Positions 9,485-24,400 of a DNA stretch of 64,000 nucleotides are shown one piece after another. The notes beneath the pieces were generated by a model that was not told the origin of the DNA, did no database searches, and worked only from the letters and a program-made list of their open reading frames with translations. The DNA comes from Euptelea pleiosperma. Taxonomy: Eukaryota > Streptophyta > Magnoliopsida > Ranunculales > Eupteleaceae. The stretch is from contig CM068541.1 in NCBI GenBank assembly GCA_035048495.1, forward strand, positions 7,447,929-7,511,928, written 5' to 3'. A program made the translations under genes and the position numbers. Numbering within the stretch: the stretch's first letter is position 1; every line of letters begins with the position of its first letter.

Positions 9485-12400
9485 ATGGGTTCCAAAGATG
9501 TTGCAGATTTGATAGAGGCATCCTCGGGAGTTCATTTTTCAGGATTTCATTTGGATGGCTTGGAACCAAGAAATACAGAAGTGGAGCAACCAACAACCTC
9601 AGCAACCGGAAGTTTGCATAAGCAACCTTTCCTAATCGGTATGTATCTACTATACTATCTTAAAAAAATTCAAATAACTTTTTACTCATTTGGTTTGATA
9701 AAATGCGTCTATACTCGGTACAAAATAAAAATGTACCCGTTTCACCTTCCTAATGAGCTTTAAAATGATGTGTGTAATTCATATAATCTTTAGATGGAAG
9801 ATGGCAAACGAACGCACTAATGGTGGTGTGAGGATGTACAACAAGCATGCAAATTGCATGCAATACCTGAAACAAGCTTTTTAATTATTGGTAAATTAGT
9901 ATGAGGTTCGAAGAACATAATATGAAGGGTTTGGAAGAGTGAGTTTCTGCATCAATGTTTAGCATGGATGAAATTCCACTCTACATTCTATGAAGGGACT
10001 AGAGCAATGAGCTTCCCATCACTACAGGAAACCCCTCTGAATAGATTAAGGAGAAGATGAAAAAGTGTAAGAGAGAAGGGGAAAGAGGGTTGAGATCTTG
10101 AGGCTCCTCATCGCTATACCCCTTTCCTTTGCAAAAGGGGAGCCTATGCACCTATCATAAAGAAAAAAAGTTTTCTATGCTACATCGTCTTCCTTCAATG
10201 TATAGGCCACCCATTGACTTATTGTTTTACTTGTACCAATCAGCTTTACACCTTCTCTTCATGATAACTTTAGGGAAGACGTAGCTATTATAAGCATTTG
10301 CTGAACTAAATGATGGCTTTCTTGTGTAGGGGGTACGTAGCTAGCTGTCTCTGTGAAGTCTCATGGCTCATGGTAAAACAATGAGGCAATTTGACATTTG
10401 ACAAGTCATGCGGTGGCGTTAAGGAAACATGTCACATTGGCATGTAGTGAAGTGGTGTAGTGGCTGTTGTGGAGCAAAGCAGGTAGAAACAAACTAGAGT
10501 ACAATCATTTGGGGTGAAAACGAACATTGAATCCAAAGGCAACTGTGTATGGTTGAAACACACCTTGAATGTGAGGTGGTTATGTAGGGTGTAAGCAAAC
10601 TTTAAACTTGGAGGTAGTCACATTGGGTGGAAATGTGTATGAACAACAGACTCTACTTTAGTGAAGTAGATGGATGGTTGTAGGGCAAATAGTTGCAAGG
10701 TGGAGAAGTGGATGGTGGTAGGGTGGACAGGATCGGTAGTGGTAAGATGAATAATTGTAGGTTAGCTACTTGGCTTTAGGGTGAGTATTGGTGGTACCAG
10801 GGCGACTGGAAATAAAGTAACCAGGATGAGTTGAATGAAAAGGATGGTGCTAGTCTTATGGTGGGATAGCATGCAGGTCCATGATAAGAGGACATGGTAG
10901 TGGACTAGCCAGACATGGTGGCTTGTGACAGAGCAGGAGTGGGAAGAAACAAGTGGTAGTAGGGTGATAAACGTGTCTATGCCTTTACGTTATGATAATT
11001 GAATGTTTTCTATTATCTTCCTTTTCATTACCAATTTCTTTATTCTTAAAATTCTCCAAGTGCTACATTTCTATTCCTCAATGGGAGTGAATATCGACAT
11101 AGTATCGATTTTGACATTATTGTCAGAGTTTAAAGCACTGGATGAATCATAGTATTTAGATGATTAATGAAGGTATACTGCTCTTCTTTTTGTTTGATGA
11201 TACATGCAATTGATTGAATATTTTGGGCTTTCTCTATGTTATGATGACCTCTTTATTCCTTGTTTATAAAGGGCTAATGGATTATGCTATGAAACATTCT
11301 GTTCTATTGGTGGGTTGTCTCACTTCACAGTGTCAGGGAAAACATTGTAAATCCTAGTTAAATGTCCAGAATTAATAGACCTTTCTATTACTATATTGCA
11401 CTAACTGATGTTAACTGGAATTCTAGTTTACATCTCACCTCTTTATTTCTTGTTTAGAAGGGGCTAATGATTCTGCTTAAGAACCTATCCATGTTCTATG
11501 CTATTGGTGGGTCACATGTGTCATCTCACTTCTTGGTGTTAGGCAAGCATTGTAAATTCTAGTTAACGTCCAGGAATTATTAGACCTTTCTATTACTAAA
11601 TTTTTCTTCATTCCACAAACTGATGCAATGTTAAGTGACAATCATGAACCTTAAGAGCTTGTTTTTTGGTATCAGTTTCAAAAAGGTTATTTTATGCAGA
11701 TTGAGCTGCATCGAACATTGGAATTGTTCATTTTCTTATCATTAATCCACCGTTGCTTCCAATTCATTACTGATATTTGGTCTCTGAGTGCTGCTCCATG
11801 CATTTGTCTTCTTTTCAATTTGTGACACATCACATCTATGTCATACCTTTGGTTCCTTTTCCTCCTTTTGCTCCAAAACTTAATGCTTTTAATTGTTCTG
11901 TGGGCAGGAGTTGCCGGTGGTGCAGCGTCAGGGAAGACTACTGTCTGTGATATGATTATTGAGCAGCTTCGTGACCAGCGTGTTGTGCTTGTCAATCAGG
12001 TATTTGCCACTTCCAAATGTCCTTTTATTTAATTAGTTTTGACTTATAAAATTGGTGCCTTGAGAAGCAAAAGAAAAGAAGTGCAAACATTAAGTGCCTG
12101 AAGCTCCATCAACTCATCAGGTTAAATGTCTTCCACACTCAAATCTTCTCAGCTAACCCCGAGGTTAAGCTACCTCTCTGAAACTAGGTTCACCTCTGTT
12201 TATCACCTTCAAATCTTAAAAGCATTAAGGCCAACCCAGTGGCAGACCTATTTCATTCGCTGATTAGATTGTCTTTAGACATGATCGTGTGTCAATGTTA
12301 GACATTGTGACTTGAAAACCAACTATACTGGAATAATGGTGGAAGACATTATTTCTTGTAATCCATTTATCATCTCATCTGCACAACATACATGTGATCA

Positions 12401-15400
12401 ACTTTTCCAGCACACATAAATATCTGTTTGGTCTCATATTAAGCTGAACTGAATTAGGACCATTGTCAATCCTTTGTTTCCTTGTGCTCCTGTTGTATAG
12501 ACTTGCCTGGTTTACTCAGGCTTCACACCATCTACAAATGACCAAATTGGATGTATAACTCTGATGAACATACCATCTTGTTTAAATATCTCAAAACAAG
12601 CTTTAGGGATCTGTTTGAGATCATGTATTGCCTTCAGGCATTAGTAAAGAGATGAATTAGAAGGACTATTGGCTGAGCATGCACGGCTCATAACATAATC
12701 CCTTTGAAGAAAACTAATTTCACAATCTACAAAAGCTATGTTCTAGAAGCAGTAATGGTCATAGGAAATGAACAGAAAGCTTGTTAATAACACAAATGAA
12801 ATTATTCAAAACTTCTGGTGCTTAACCACTTCAATGACTAGGATCAAGCTCATTGGTGGATCTTATGTTTAGCCTCTTTCTTTACTTCTTCAAAAAAAAT
12901 CTGTTCCACTGTCATAAAAATTATTAAATTTTCCATTTAGGCTCACATGTAAATGAATCATGTTATGCATGTATCTATCTACTTCAACATTTATTAGTGA
13001 TATTGTTTTACTATCTACTACTGTCTTCTGATCTCGGTGCATTGGATTAAGTTTTGACTTCCACCTCTGTATCTCCCCAACCAAAACTTATTTAATAGAT
13101 TGTTTTTTTTTTTCATGTTAAATTTAAAAGAAATCTCAACTTTGTGTGATTTTCTAAAATGTGCTCTCTTTTTATTTAGCAAAATATATATCTTAATACA
13201 CATGATATTGTAGGATTCCTTTTATCACAATTTGACTGAAGACGAACTAATGCGAGTTCATGAATGCAACTTTGATCATCCTGGTAAGTACCTTTCTTTT
13301 TGTAATTCAGGGAAACAACTATTTTTGAATGATTTCTCCAAGTAGTGTAGATGTACTGAAATAAGTTAACTTTATACTCCAATTTATGGTATTTAGTCTA
13401 TGAATGTTATTGTTTCACTCATCAACAATTTAAGGGAAACCAATTAGCTTGATTTTTGATGATTGTTTTGCTTTCATGGTGGTAGACTATCGCATAAGAT
13501 ATAATGCACACAGATTTCTTTTCCCTTTCCATTTAAATGCTTTAGATAGTATTGTCCAGTTCTTAGATAAGAAGTTTGACTGCTTTCCTGAATTGCTTCG
13601 TCACATGTGGTGCTTTGGTCAAACAGTTCATAGTGTGGTGCAAAAGCATGTCAAAGGTTTATTTATCCTCCCTGCAAAAGCACTCCCAAAATAACTCGGA
13701 TGTGTTATAATGTATATTCAACTTCCATATTGCGTGCATGTTGTTGCATTTCATGTTTCATGCAGATTAGGATGCTTCTTCATACAAAGTTTCTCTTTCT
13801 TATTTTCAGATGCCTTTGACACTGAACAACTACTATCTTGTATGGAGAAGTTGAAGCATGGGCAGGCAGTTGATATTCCCAACTATGACTTCAGGAGTTA
13901 CAAAAACAATATATTGCCAAAAAGAAGGGTATATTTTCTTACTTTTGGAGTTGATTAAATTATTTTCTACAGAAAAATGCCACAACATCTTGTAACCAAG
14001 GATTGATTACAGTCAGTATTCAAATCTTAGTGTTCTGCCTTTCTCCTCAAGAACGTCCCTGAAAAAAATTATCGATGCATATGAAGAACGTGTTTTTATT
14101 CCCAACTCATTACATGTATACATTGTTCTGCCTTTCTCCTCAAGAATGTCCCTGAAAAAAAATTATCGATGCATATGAAGAACGAATTTTTATTCCCAAC
14201 TCATTACATACATCTAGCCTTGTCCTTTTTAAACTATTGATACTTCATATTGATTGTCATTCTAACCAGAAATCCATCTTTCATTAAAATGAGATTTAGC
14301 AAGTCTTTCTTCTCGTGTTGTTACAACTGTTCGGGGTTCAACCTGGTACATATTCTTGTATTGTGCTACCAAACTAATGTTTTTTGACACCTTTGTCTTT
14401 AGGCTCTTCTGTGAAAACCCATATAAAGGCATTACTGGGACTTGGAGTTAAACTTCAGATACCTGTTTGATAGTATTGTTCTGTGTGCATCAGAAACCCT
14501 CATCATTATAGAATCTTTGGCAGGTCAATCCTTCGGATGTGATACTTTTGGAAGGGATACTACTTTTCCATGATCCTCGTGTCCGAGAAATGATGAACAT
14601 GAAGATATTTGTTGATACAGGTTCTTTTTTCTTCACCATTCTCTTTCTGGATATCATTGTATATTTACATATTTCTTAGGTTCACCTCGTTGATTGGCAG
14701 GTCTGAGTTATATGACTTTTGTAGTAGACTGAACCACAGAATCTCTAACATATATGTATTAAAACCTGGAAAATCAAGTTTGTATGTGGTTTATACTTTT
14801 TGATTTTAGATGACAACTTTTTTTCTTTTTTCAAGATTTTATTAGATTAAGAAATTTTTATCAGGCAAGGTTTAGGTTTTTAAGATTATGGCTATATTCT
14901 GGTCTAGTGAATTTAAATGTACAGGATAATGTTTGTTATATATGTCTAAAACTCAGCTTTCCAATTAGGGGACTCCTCCATTTGTAATATCATTAGTCAA
15001 GTTTGTTTTCAGTTCTCTCCTATTTCTTTTCAAGGAACTTCCGCAAAAGTTCCAACCTTATTCAAGATAAGGCTTTGTTTTTAGCCACTGCTAGGTCGAC
15101 AATGATTTGAGTATGCAGATTGTTCTCAATCTTGGAGGATTTTTATGGTTTATTGCTAATTCTTATGTCACTGTGGATACTTTTCTTGCCAAATTTTCCA
15201 TTGTTAGGATTGGTGTTCAAATTTCTGTAAGATTTTATTCAATGTATATGAAACAAGCTCTAACTTTAATATTCTCTCATAGTTTATGAATAATCCTCAC
15301 TCATAAATATTAATGTAAGAGTACTATGTTTGTTATTTGGATTTACATCTCAACAATGTCAGTCCATGGTGAGTTAGACCATGAATGTGGTTGTACAGAT

Positions 15401-18400
15401 TCTGTAAGAGTGCACATACTGGTTGTTTTTCATATCTATCTTCTACCGCCAGGAATTTATCTAGTCCTGTTGAGTGTTGATTTAGAGTTGCTTAGATTCA
15501 TCTCTTCTTTTTCTTTTCTCAACTTGCTTTTTCTACACAAACATTGAAGTTTCTGCACTTATGAGATATAGTAGATTATGTATTATTCCATTCCTTTTAC
15601 ATCCAATCTAGTGGGTCTCAAGTTTATGAAGTGTCGATATGTACAAGCATCTCATCTGTCACCGCAAGATTTTTGACTGGCTGTATGTAAATTATGGAAT
15701 TTCCACAAACTATTTTTGATATTTCTTCTTTCTTTTAATCCTTTAGTGAATTCCCTGAAGTATTTTTCTTGACAGTTCGCACAATATATTTGGAGCATAT
15801 TTGGATAGAATTTTGAGTTATTATTATCGTTCGTAAGGACTTCTTTGCCAGTGTATAGATTACTTCACTGTTTTGCTATGTTAGGCCGTTATGCTTATGG
15901 TCTTCCGGATGGAAAATTTCCAGTGCAGATGCTGATGTACGCTTGGCAAGGAGGATAAGGCGTGATACAGTTGAGAAGGGTAGAGATCTTAGTAAAGTAC
16001 TCGACCAGGTTATAAAATCAGCCTTTGTTCTATTACACACGAGCTTTTATTCATGAGTTCTTTTGCACTTCATTTGCACAGAAAAGGGCTTAAACTGCAT
16101 GCTAGATATCTGGGATGCATAGCTGTGGATATGATTTAGTGGAAGACATATTCGTTTGAAGTGTTAAACAAATACTGCCAACCATGAGTTTAATTGCAAT
16201 CTTGCATCTCTAACATTGATTGGTTCATGCAAGATGGGGCTAGGGCTTAAACGTATTGAATATAGTAATGCTCTTTGAGTTATCTTGCAATATGTGTCTG
16301 CTCAAAAGTGAAGAAATGAAACACAATATTTAATTATATTTACAAAGTTGTACGTCCTTAGCATACACTCCTGGAAAGGACCTGGACTGTAACAGCTGAC
16401 CCTGCTAATTGTTGCCAATCCATTGCAAGAACTTAGACTTCTGGTGTATGTTTATGTCTTACATAATTCTGTTGATGGTGCCACAAATTACGTTCGAAGG
16501 AAATGTGGAAAAGCTAAAAGCTGATGGTCTATGTGAGATTCTGATGAAAAATATCTCCAATTTCCTCAGCAGAATGCATGCATGGACAATGAAATTTGTC
16601 TGGACCCTTTGCATTACTAGTGCGTTAGGCTTGTTTTTCAAGTTTTATATAGGATCTGGGGGAGGGGATGAACTTGCCACCATCTCTCTTTCAACATTTA
16701 GTACAGAAGATTTGGTAAATTTTCAAGAAATGTCAATATGCCATATGATAGTAACTTATGTTAGAAAATCTATAGATGATGTCTGCAAGAACCCTGAGTT
16801 AAAAAATAGATATGTAGATGAAAGGAAGGTTATAGTGTTAAACTGGGGAAGGTGTGGACTTGAACATTATTTTTCATACAAGGACATATACCAGATGGAC
16901 TAGCTCATCTGTTCCATATCTGTCATATACCCATAAGCTGTTCAGAGACTTCAGTCAGTTGCATGGATTTTGGTCACAACTTTGGCCATAAGGAACCCTT
17001 CTAGTCTTGGGACTGCTTTAGTTGAATTTTTGTCGAGTTCTGGAATTTATCACATTCTGAGTTGATGCCCACTTATGGGAAAGGTAATAGATGCCCTGTC
17101 CAAAACTCTATATAAGTTACCTGTCAGAAGAAAAAAAAGGAAGAGAAGAAAATTTATATAAATTGTACATAAAATATTCCCAATTATAGAAAACTTACGA
17201 ATAGTTATTTTATAAAATTATACATTGAAGTAATGTAGAAACCTATGACAGCTTTTTTTCCATTTTTTCCCCCTAAGACCGATAGACGCAGGGAAGTGCT
17301 GCTACCTAAGCATTTGGATACTTTATAAGTGCTACCTAATAAAAGACACCACTGGTACCAGTGCATTGGAAGCCCAAGGTTGTTGGGTAAAGTATCAGAA
17401 TGATATGGGTAATGATCTGGTTAGTGTGATCATCACATATGTCTTTGATTTTCTCATGATCTTACAAATGGTCTTAGAGATTTGGACTGGACGGAGAGAG
17501 GAGCAGCAATATCACCCAAGCTCACATTCCTGGAGAGATCGAAACAGAGATCTCCTGCCAGGGCCTTCTCCCTTCTCTTACTTGGAGAGTTTTGTCTTGA
17601 TTTTAATCCCACCACTAAGATACTTGGGAAGGAATTGTCGATTTAAATCTCATTGCTAATCATTGAAAAGATCCTTGAAAAGAAGTTAGAGTCAATTCAT
17701 GGTTTTTTTTTTTAACTCACGGAGGTTTATGAATCCAACATTTAAGTAATAATCATGTCATCATTGATTACACACAAAAAAAAAATCACGTTGTCATCTA
17801 TGTAACAAGGACACAACAGTTTTAGGGTTTTTTTCTGTGTTGGACACGTCAACACACGGACACGTCTGTCGACACATCCAGACACATGTCCTGACATGTA
17901 CGGCAGTTTCATCCTTTTTTTTATTTTTTTTGTTAAATAAATGAATTTTTTTTTTGATAAGTATAATTTATCATTAAGCAGGCCTAAGCCGAACAATTAC
18001 AAAAAGATTCGTTAAGGAGGTCGAGGTGACCTACTTTGACTACATCTAGGCAGAAAACGCTAAAAAGCAAAGGAAAGATTACACAAATGTTAACCGTCTC
18101 TCGAGCAAATAGACTCCCAACGGAAAACGAAATCTTCAAAGAATAGCCCTCTGCATTCTAATTTGTTCCATTGTCCATACAATACTTTTTCAAGTTATTA
18201 AACACAACTATAGTTTGACAGATTTCCGTCTTATAAATCTACTTATATTTCTTATGTTATTAGATAGCTTCCTGGCGAAAATGTTTTCTTTTACGTTTCA
18301 TATATTTCTTTCTTTACTTTTATTAAATATAGCTAAAATATTATATTATAATACATGTGTATGGATATGTCTGCGTATTGGGCTTCTTAAAGGCACATGT

Positions 18401-21400
18401 TAGAGTTAGACACCTTGTATCACACGTGTCCATGTCATTGTTACATAGGTTGTCATTATTTATTTATTAGTTTATAATATGTTTTCTCTGGCCTTTTTAA
18501 TTCTGGGAGATGATCAACACATTCAAGTTAATGCTTTCAGTTTTCCACATGCTATTGGCTATTGGTCATGTTTGAAGTTTGTAACTGTCATGCTTTAAAT
18601 GTTAATACTCATTCAAGCTATAACTTATGATGCAGTACTCAAAATTCGTGAAGCCTGCTTTTGATGACTTTATTCTTCCAACCAAGAAGTTTGCAGATAT
18701 TATTATTCCCCGTGGAGGAGATAATCATGTAGCTGTTGATTTGATTGTGCAACATATTCGCACAAAACTTGGCCAACATGATTTATGTAAAATATACCCT
18801 AATCTATATGTCATTCAATCGACTTTTCAGGTACCACTTGTTCTTGCAGTTATTTATATAGTTGTATTTGAGTTGGTGTTTTTCTGGATGTCTAAATTTC
18901 AATGGAATTGTTAGGTCATTTTCCGTTTATTGATCTTCAGAATTCAATTTTATGCTTCTTGAACTTCCAATAATTGCTACCAGCTTTGTCCAGATACGAG
19001 GAATGCATACGCTAATACGTGATGCTAAAACAACAAAGCATGACTTTGTTTTTTATTCTGATCGATTGATTCGTTTGGTAAGTTTTATTTTTGGTACAAT
19101 TGATTGATTCATTTGATTACTTTTTTGCTGTATTTGTGGGATTTTATGGGTCCTCCTGAGTGTATTTACTGATCAAATGTCCTGTATCATAAACAGGTTG
19201 TTGAACATGGGCTGGGCCATCTTCCTTTTACAGAAAAGCAGGTGACCACTCCAACTGGTAAGCTTCTATTAACTCTATGAATCTTTAGGCTCTTCTTATC
19301 GTAGGACATCTTAATGTATTTTTATAGGTAATTACATTTTGGGGGGATATGAGTTGTTACCTATCAATGATCTTCTCTGCACAGATGGAATCTGAAGGTT
19401 GCACAAAGTAACTCTATTCTGACATGTAATTCTAATATTTTCAAATCTTTTTTGCAAAACAATAAAGTTGGCTATATTAACATGTACCATCCTGGATATG
19501 CATGCACATGGTGTCTCCTCTGGTTTACAATTTTTCTTCGTTGGTACTGGTGGTTTATTTATACGTCACAAATTAGTCCAATTATTAATTCTTTTGCATC
19601 TTATAAAAATAAGCTTTGACAACAAATTTAGTTGCTTCATTTTTCCTTTAATATCCCTTTCAAGGGAAGGTTAATATTATAGAAATATACAATTAAGTAA
19701 TAATTATGTTTATACTTCTCGCAAAACCTTTTCCACATCTCATCCTCAAATTATTGTCCTTAAATGACATGCTTAAGGAGGTGCTAAGGAAGTAGACCAT
19801 AGTTATAGGAAACCAGTGCTAAGGAACCACTTAATGACAGGTCAACGCACTGTTGGTTTTTGATGATTGCTTCTCTAAGAACTTATATATGTTGTATAGT
19901 TACTTACACATATAGGCTGTGTTAAGCTTTTGATAATTGGAAGTCTGATGCACCTCTAGAAATTTACTTAGACAATTTAGCTTAGAGAAACTAACATGTC
20001 TGTGACATCTTCATTGTAAACTCAGCTAAACAGTTATCTCTCTGGAAGTGTTTGCCATTAGGATGTTCGATTTGGCAAATGCATATTTTATTGAAGACCA
20101 AGTAATGTCTTAGGTTTATTTACAACTTGGTAGTTTGTATTTGATGTTCCCGTGGAATGACTGTTACTGGGATAATGTATTACAATCTTTTGTAACATGT
20201 CCTTTTCTGCACAAGTGCAGGATCTGTATATACTGGGGTCGATTTCTGTAAAAGGCTATGTGGCGTCTCTGTAATTAGAAGGTAAAATTTCAAGTGTTTG
20301 CTCCAGTTTTAGTTTGACTCTTATTATCAGCATCCAAGACCTGAATTTTCTAATAAAACTTCTGAGTGGCAATTTTGAATTTGTTAATTATAAGTTTAAA
20401 AAGATGAGATATGCACGTCATTGATCTTTGAGATATTGGGTTAGTTGGACTGCTATGCTTTCTTGTCTTCTTCTAACTTGGTGCCACACTTACTAAAAAA
20501 AAAAAAATTGGTGCCACAAATTTGTTACCTATATGTTGACATACCAGTGAATGTGTTTTTTTTTGCATGTTTCTACATGATTTTTGGTATGAAAATTTTC
20601 GTTGTTAGATGTTTCACAGAGCAGAATAAGGAGAAAGATAAGGGATGCAATGGTTCTTGTTAGAAGTAAAGTCCTAGGGTTTGAGAGAAGAAAGAGAAGA
20701 GAAAAAGAGAGAGAGTCACAAACTTAGATAGTTTGGCCTCTTCATTGTGATATATATACTAGTCACTTAAGTGGTGTGGGCCCACTTACATTAATAGAAC
20801 ATATCGGCCCGACACTCTACATAAAGCCCAACTATGTAATATAAGCATAAAAGAAATAAACTAAGAACTCTATCGCTCCCCCTCAAGCTGGAGCATACAG
20901 ATTAAACATGCTCAGTTTGGTACATAGAGTAGAAAAGGGATTCCTAGGCAAGGCTTTTGTAAGAACATCTCCCAACTGATTTGTTGACTTGATATATGGA
21001 GTGATGATCCGTTTGTGTAACACCATGTCACGGATAAAATGATAATCAACCTCAATGTGCTTTGTCTGCTCATGAAACACTGGATTGCTAGCAACCTGAT
21101 TGTCACAATACATAGGCATAGGAGAAGGAACCTCAAATCCCATCTTCTTAATAAGGGACTGAACCCATAACATCTCACAGGCAGTGTGGGCCATAGACCT
21201 ATATTCTGCTTCAGCATTGAAGTAAGCGACAACATTTTACTTATTACTACGCCAAGTCATCAAATTACCACCAACAAATGTACAATAACATGAAGTAGAC
21301 CGACGATCTGTATGACTACCAGAGCCCAATCAGCATTAGAGAAATCGGTAATAGCTAAAATCTGTGATGGTCGATACAACCCTTTGCCCGATGACCCCTT

Positions 21401-24400
21401 CAAATAATGCAGAATTCGGAAAATTGCATCCCAATGTGGCTGTCGTGGGGCATGCATAAATTGGCGAAATATGCCAACAAAAAATGTGATGTATGGACGA
21501 GTGACAGTAAGGTAAATCAGCTCACCCACTAATTAACGGTAACAACCATCATCAGCATAAATTCAGCATTAAGTTTAACATTGGGATCTATAGGAGTATC
21601 AACCGGCTTAGAGCCTAGCGTACTTGTCTCAAATAAGAGGTCCAACACATATTTTCGTTGAGAAAGGCTAATACCAATTTTGGAACGAGCAACCTCGATG
21701 CCAAGAAAGTAACGGAGAAGACCCAAATCCTTAGTATGAAACTGCCTAGACGAATGAGTCAAGTTTGAAAATACCACATGAGTAACTTCTTGTGATAATG
21801 ATGTCATCCACATACATAATCAGAACAGTAACACCGGCGGAGGACCGTCTGACAAAAACCGAATGATCAAAATTGGAGTGTAGAAAACCATAACCAAGCA
21901 CAACTGAGCTGAACTTATCAAACCAAGCTCGAGGAGATTGCTTCAAACCATAAATAGCTTTCCGCAGGCGACAAACTAACCGAGTCTGACCAGAAGGAAC
22001 ATACCCAGGTTGTTGCTCCACATAATCCTCTTCCTGCAAGTCCCCATGCAAGAAGGCATTCTTTATATCCAACTGATATAAAGGCCAATCACAACATACT
22101 ACCACAGATAGAAGAATTCAAACAGAATTCAGCCGAGCCACCAGGGAGAAAGTTTCAAAATAATCCACACCAAACGATTGAGTATACCCTTTAGCGACCA
22201 AGCGCTTTTAAACGCTCAACAGATCCATCGGCAAAGTACTTGATGGTGTACACCCATCGACATCCAAAAGTCTGCTTCCCTGGAGGAAGTGGAGTAAGAT
22301 CCCAAGTACGATTATGATGAAGAGCAACCATCTCCTCATCCATAACCAATTTCCAACTATGAGAAGACTGAGCCTGCGTAAGAGAAGTAGAAATAGAAAC
22401 AACCGACAAGGAGAGCAGAACTCCGAAAGGTAGGAGACACACGATGAAGTGAAACAAAGTCAACAATAGGATGTTTAGTGCACGTGCGAGTACCTTTGCT
22501 TAAGGCGATCGGTAAGTCGGCGACGGAAACCGAGGAGGGAGCAAAGCTGCAGAAGTAAGAACCTCAAACAAAGACGATGATGGATTAGGGGCTTGAGTAG
22601 CAGGAGGTAGACTCTGTCCATAAGGTACATCTGCATGCGATTGGTACACTCATAAACATTGATTGGAGCATTTGTAGAAGCATCTGGGGAAATAACTGGT
22701 ATAACAGAAGTAAGGACCGTAGTAGGTAAAGAACTGGTAAAGTCCCCCTGACGAAGAGACACAAGATCCGAATCATAGGATTCCCCAAGAGACGAAAAAA
22801 AAAAGTAGACTCAAAATGTGACATCAACACTAACATAATACTGACGAGATGCAGGACAATAACGGTATCCTTTCTGAGTATGAGAGAAGCCCCAAAAGTT
22901 ACATTTAACAAAGCGAGGAGAAAGTTTGTCATGACCAGGACCAAGCACATGAACAAAGGACACAACCAAATACACGATGAGGCACATTAAACGGATTGAC
23001 ATTAGGGTATAACTAGGAGAAATGAAAACAACCATCTAGAAATTGACGACATACGGTTAATAAGGTCGCATGCAATGAGGACAACATCACCCCAATAAGG
23101 CTTCGGGATATGCATATGAAATATAAGAGTACGGGCAACATCCCACAGATGACTGTGCTTACGCTTTGCAACACCATTTTGTTGGGAGGTATGAGCACAA
23201 GAAGTCTGATGGATCATGCCTCGATCAGAACAAAAGGTCTGGACAGTGTTCAGTGTTATATTTTCATGCTTTGCAAGTTGAATAAATTCAAATATTTTTG
23301 TTATTTCTGTTCTAGGCATTTTGATGAACTAACCATTTTTCTCTAACTGACATCAGTGGTGAAAGTATGGAGAATGCACTGCGTGCATGTTGTAAAGGCA
23401 TCAAGATTGGGAAGATTCTTATTCACAGGGAGGGCGATAACGGTCAGCAGGTTCGTGCAGAGCTCTTTTCTTTGCTTTTTAGTTTTTTATTTTCTTTCCT
23501 CGCATTGCTTTTATGAATTCTTTGATGCAATGTGCAGCTAATCTATGAGAAACTGCCAAATGACATCTCAGATAGGCACGTGCTTCTTTTGGACCCTATC
23601 CTTGGAACAGGTAGGTCTGTTCTTAAGATGGAAATGTTATTCTTGTCATGCTATTATTTTGTATGTATCCACACACATGTATGTGATGGACCTGAGGTCC
23701 ATTATAATCAGTAGACCTTATTCCCAAATTGAACACAATGCCCGCCAACTTATAATTATAGACTTTAAATTAATGGGGCCACATGGACATTTGAGGATTA
23801 TGAACGTCATGTCCATCATATATCTTTCCATACACATTTCTTTTGAATTAGAATTAGGAGTTGATACTAGACATGCTCGATAACATTCAGCTTATTACTG
23901 GACAACTGCAAGTTTATAGCTTGTTACCCAAAATAGAGAAACAAGCTCAAATGTCTGAATAAATCTCTGTGCCCGATTTGATAGAGTAGATTCTTCTCTA
24001 AAGTGTTGTTATTGTTGCTGTTATTATTCTTTTCCCCAGGGAATTCGGCTGTTCAGGCTATATCTTTACTTATACGGAAGGGTGTACCAGAGTCCAACAT
24101 CATATTTCTCAATCTCATATCTGTAAGTTAATGTACCTCGCCATGAGTTTCTCCAAGAGATTTTCTTGGCTTCTGTTTGTCCCAAAAACTATCTATGCAA
24201 ATGAACTGGGTAAATTTTCATCTTGGCTGGTATGTTTATCTGTTATTATGATAAAGGTTGTTTAATGCGATTATATGGTTTTCTGATATCAAGTTCATAT
24301 CTGGCTAACTTGCTTCTAAAATAGGTTTTGGTTCTTTAGCTTATCATTCATCGTCATCTACGCCTTATCTCAAATGTTTTGCATCTCTAGCCATTGTGCT

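Noticed and set aside
16409..16903. 164-codon plus-strand frame in a UKL intron
   Set aside because: No family resemblance; UKL exons on both sides join in phase without it, so it is intronic chance coding.
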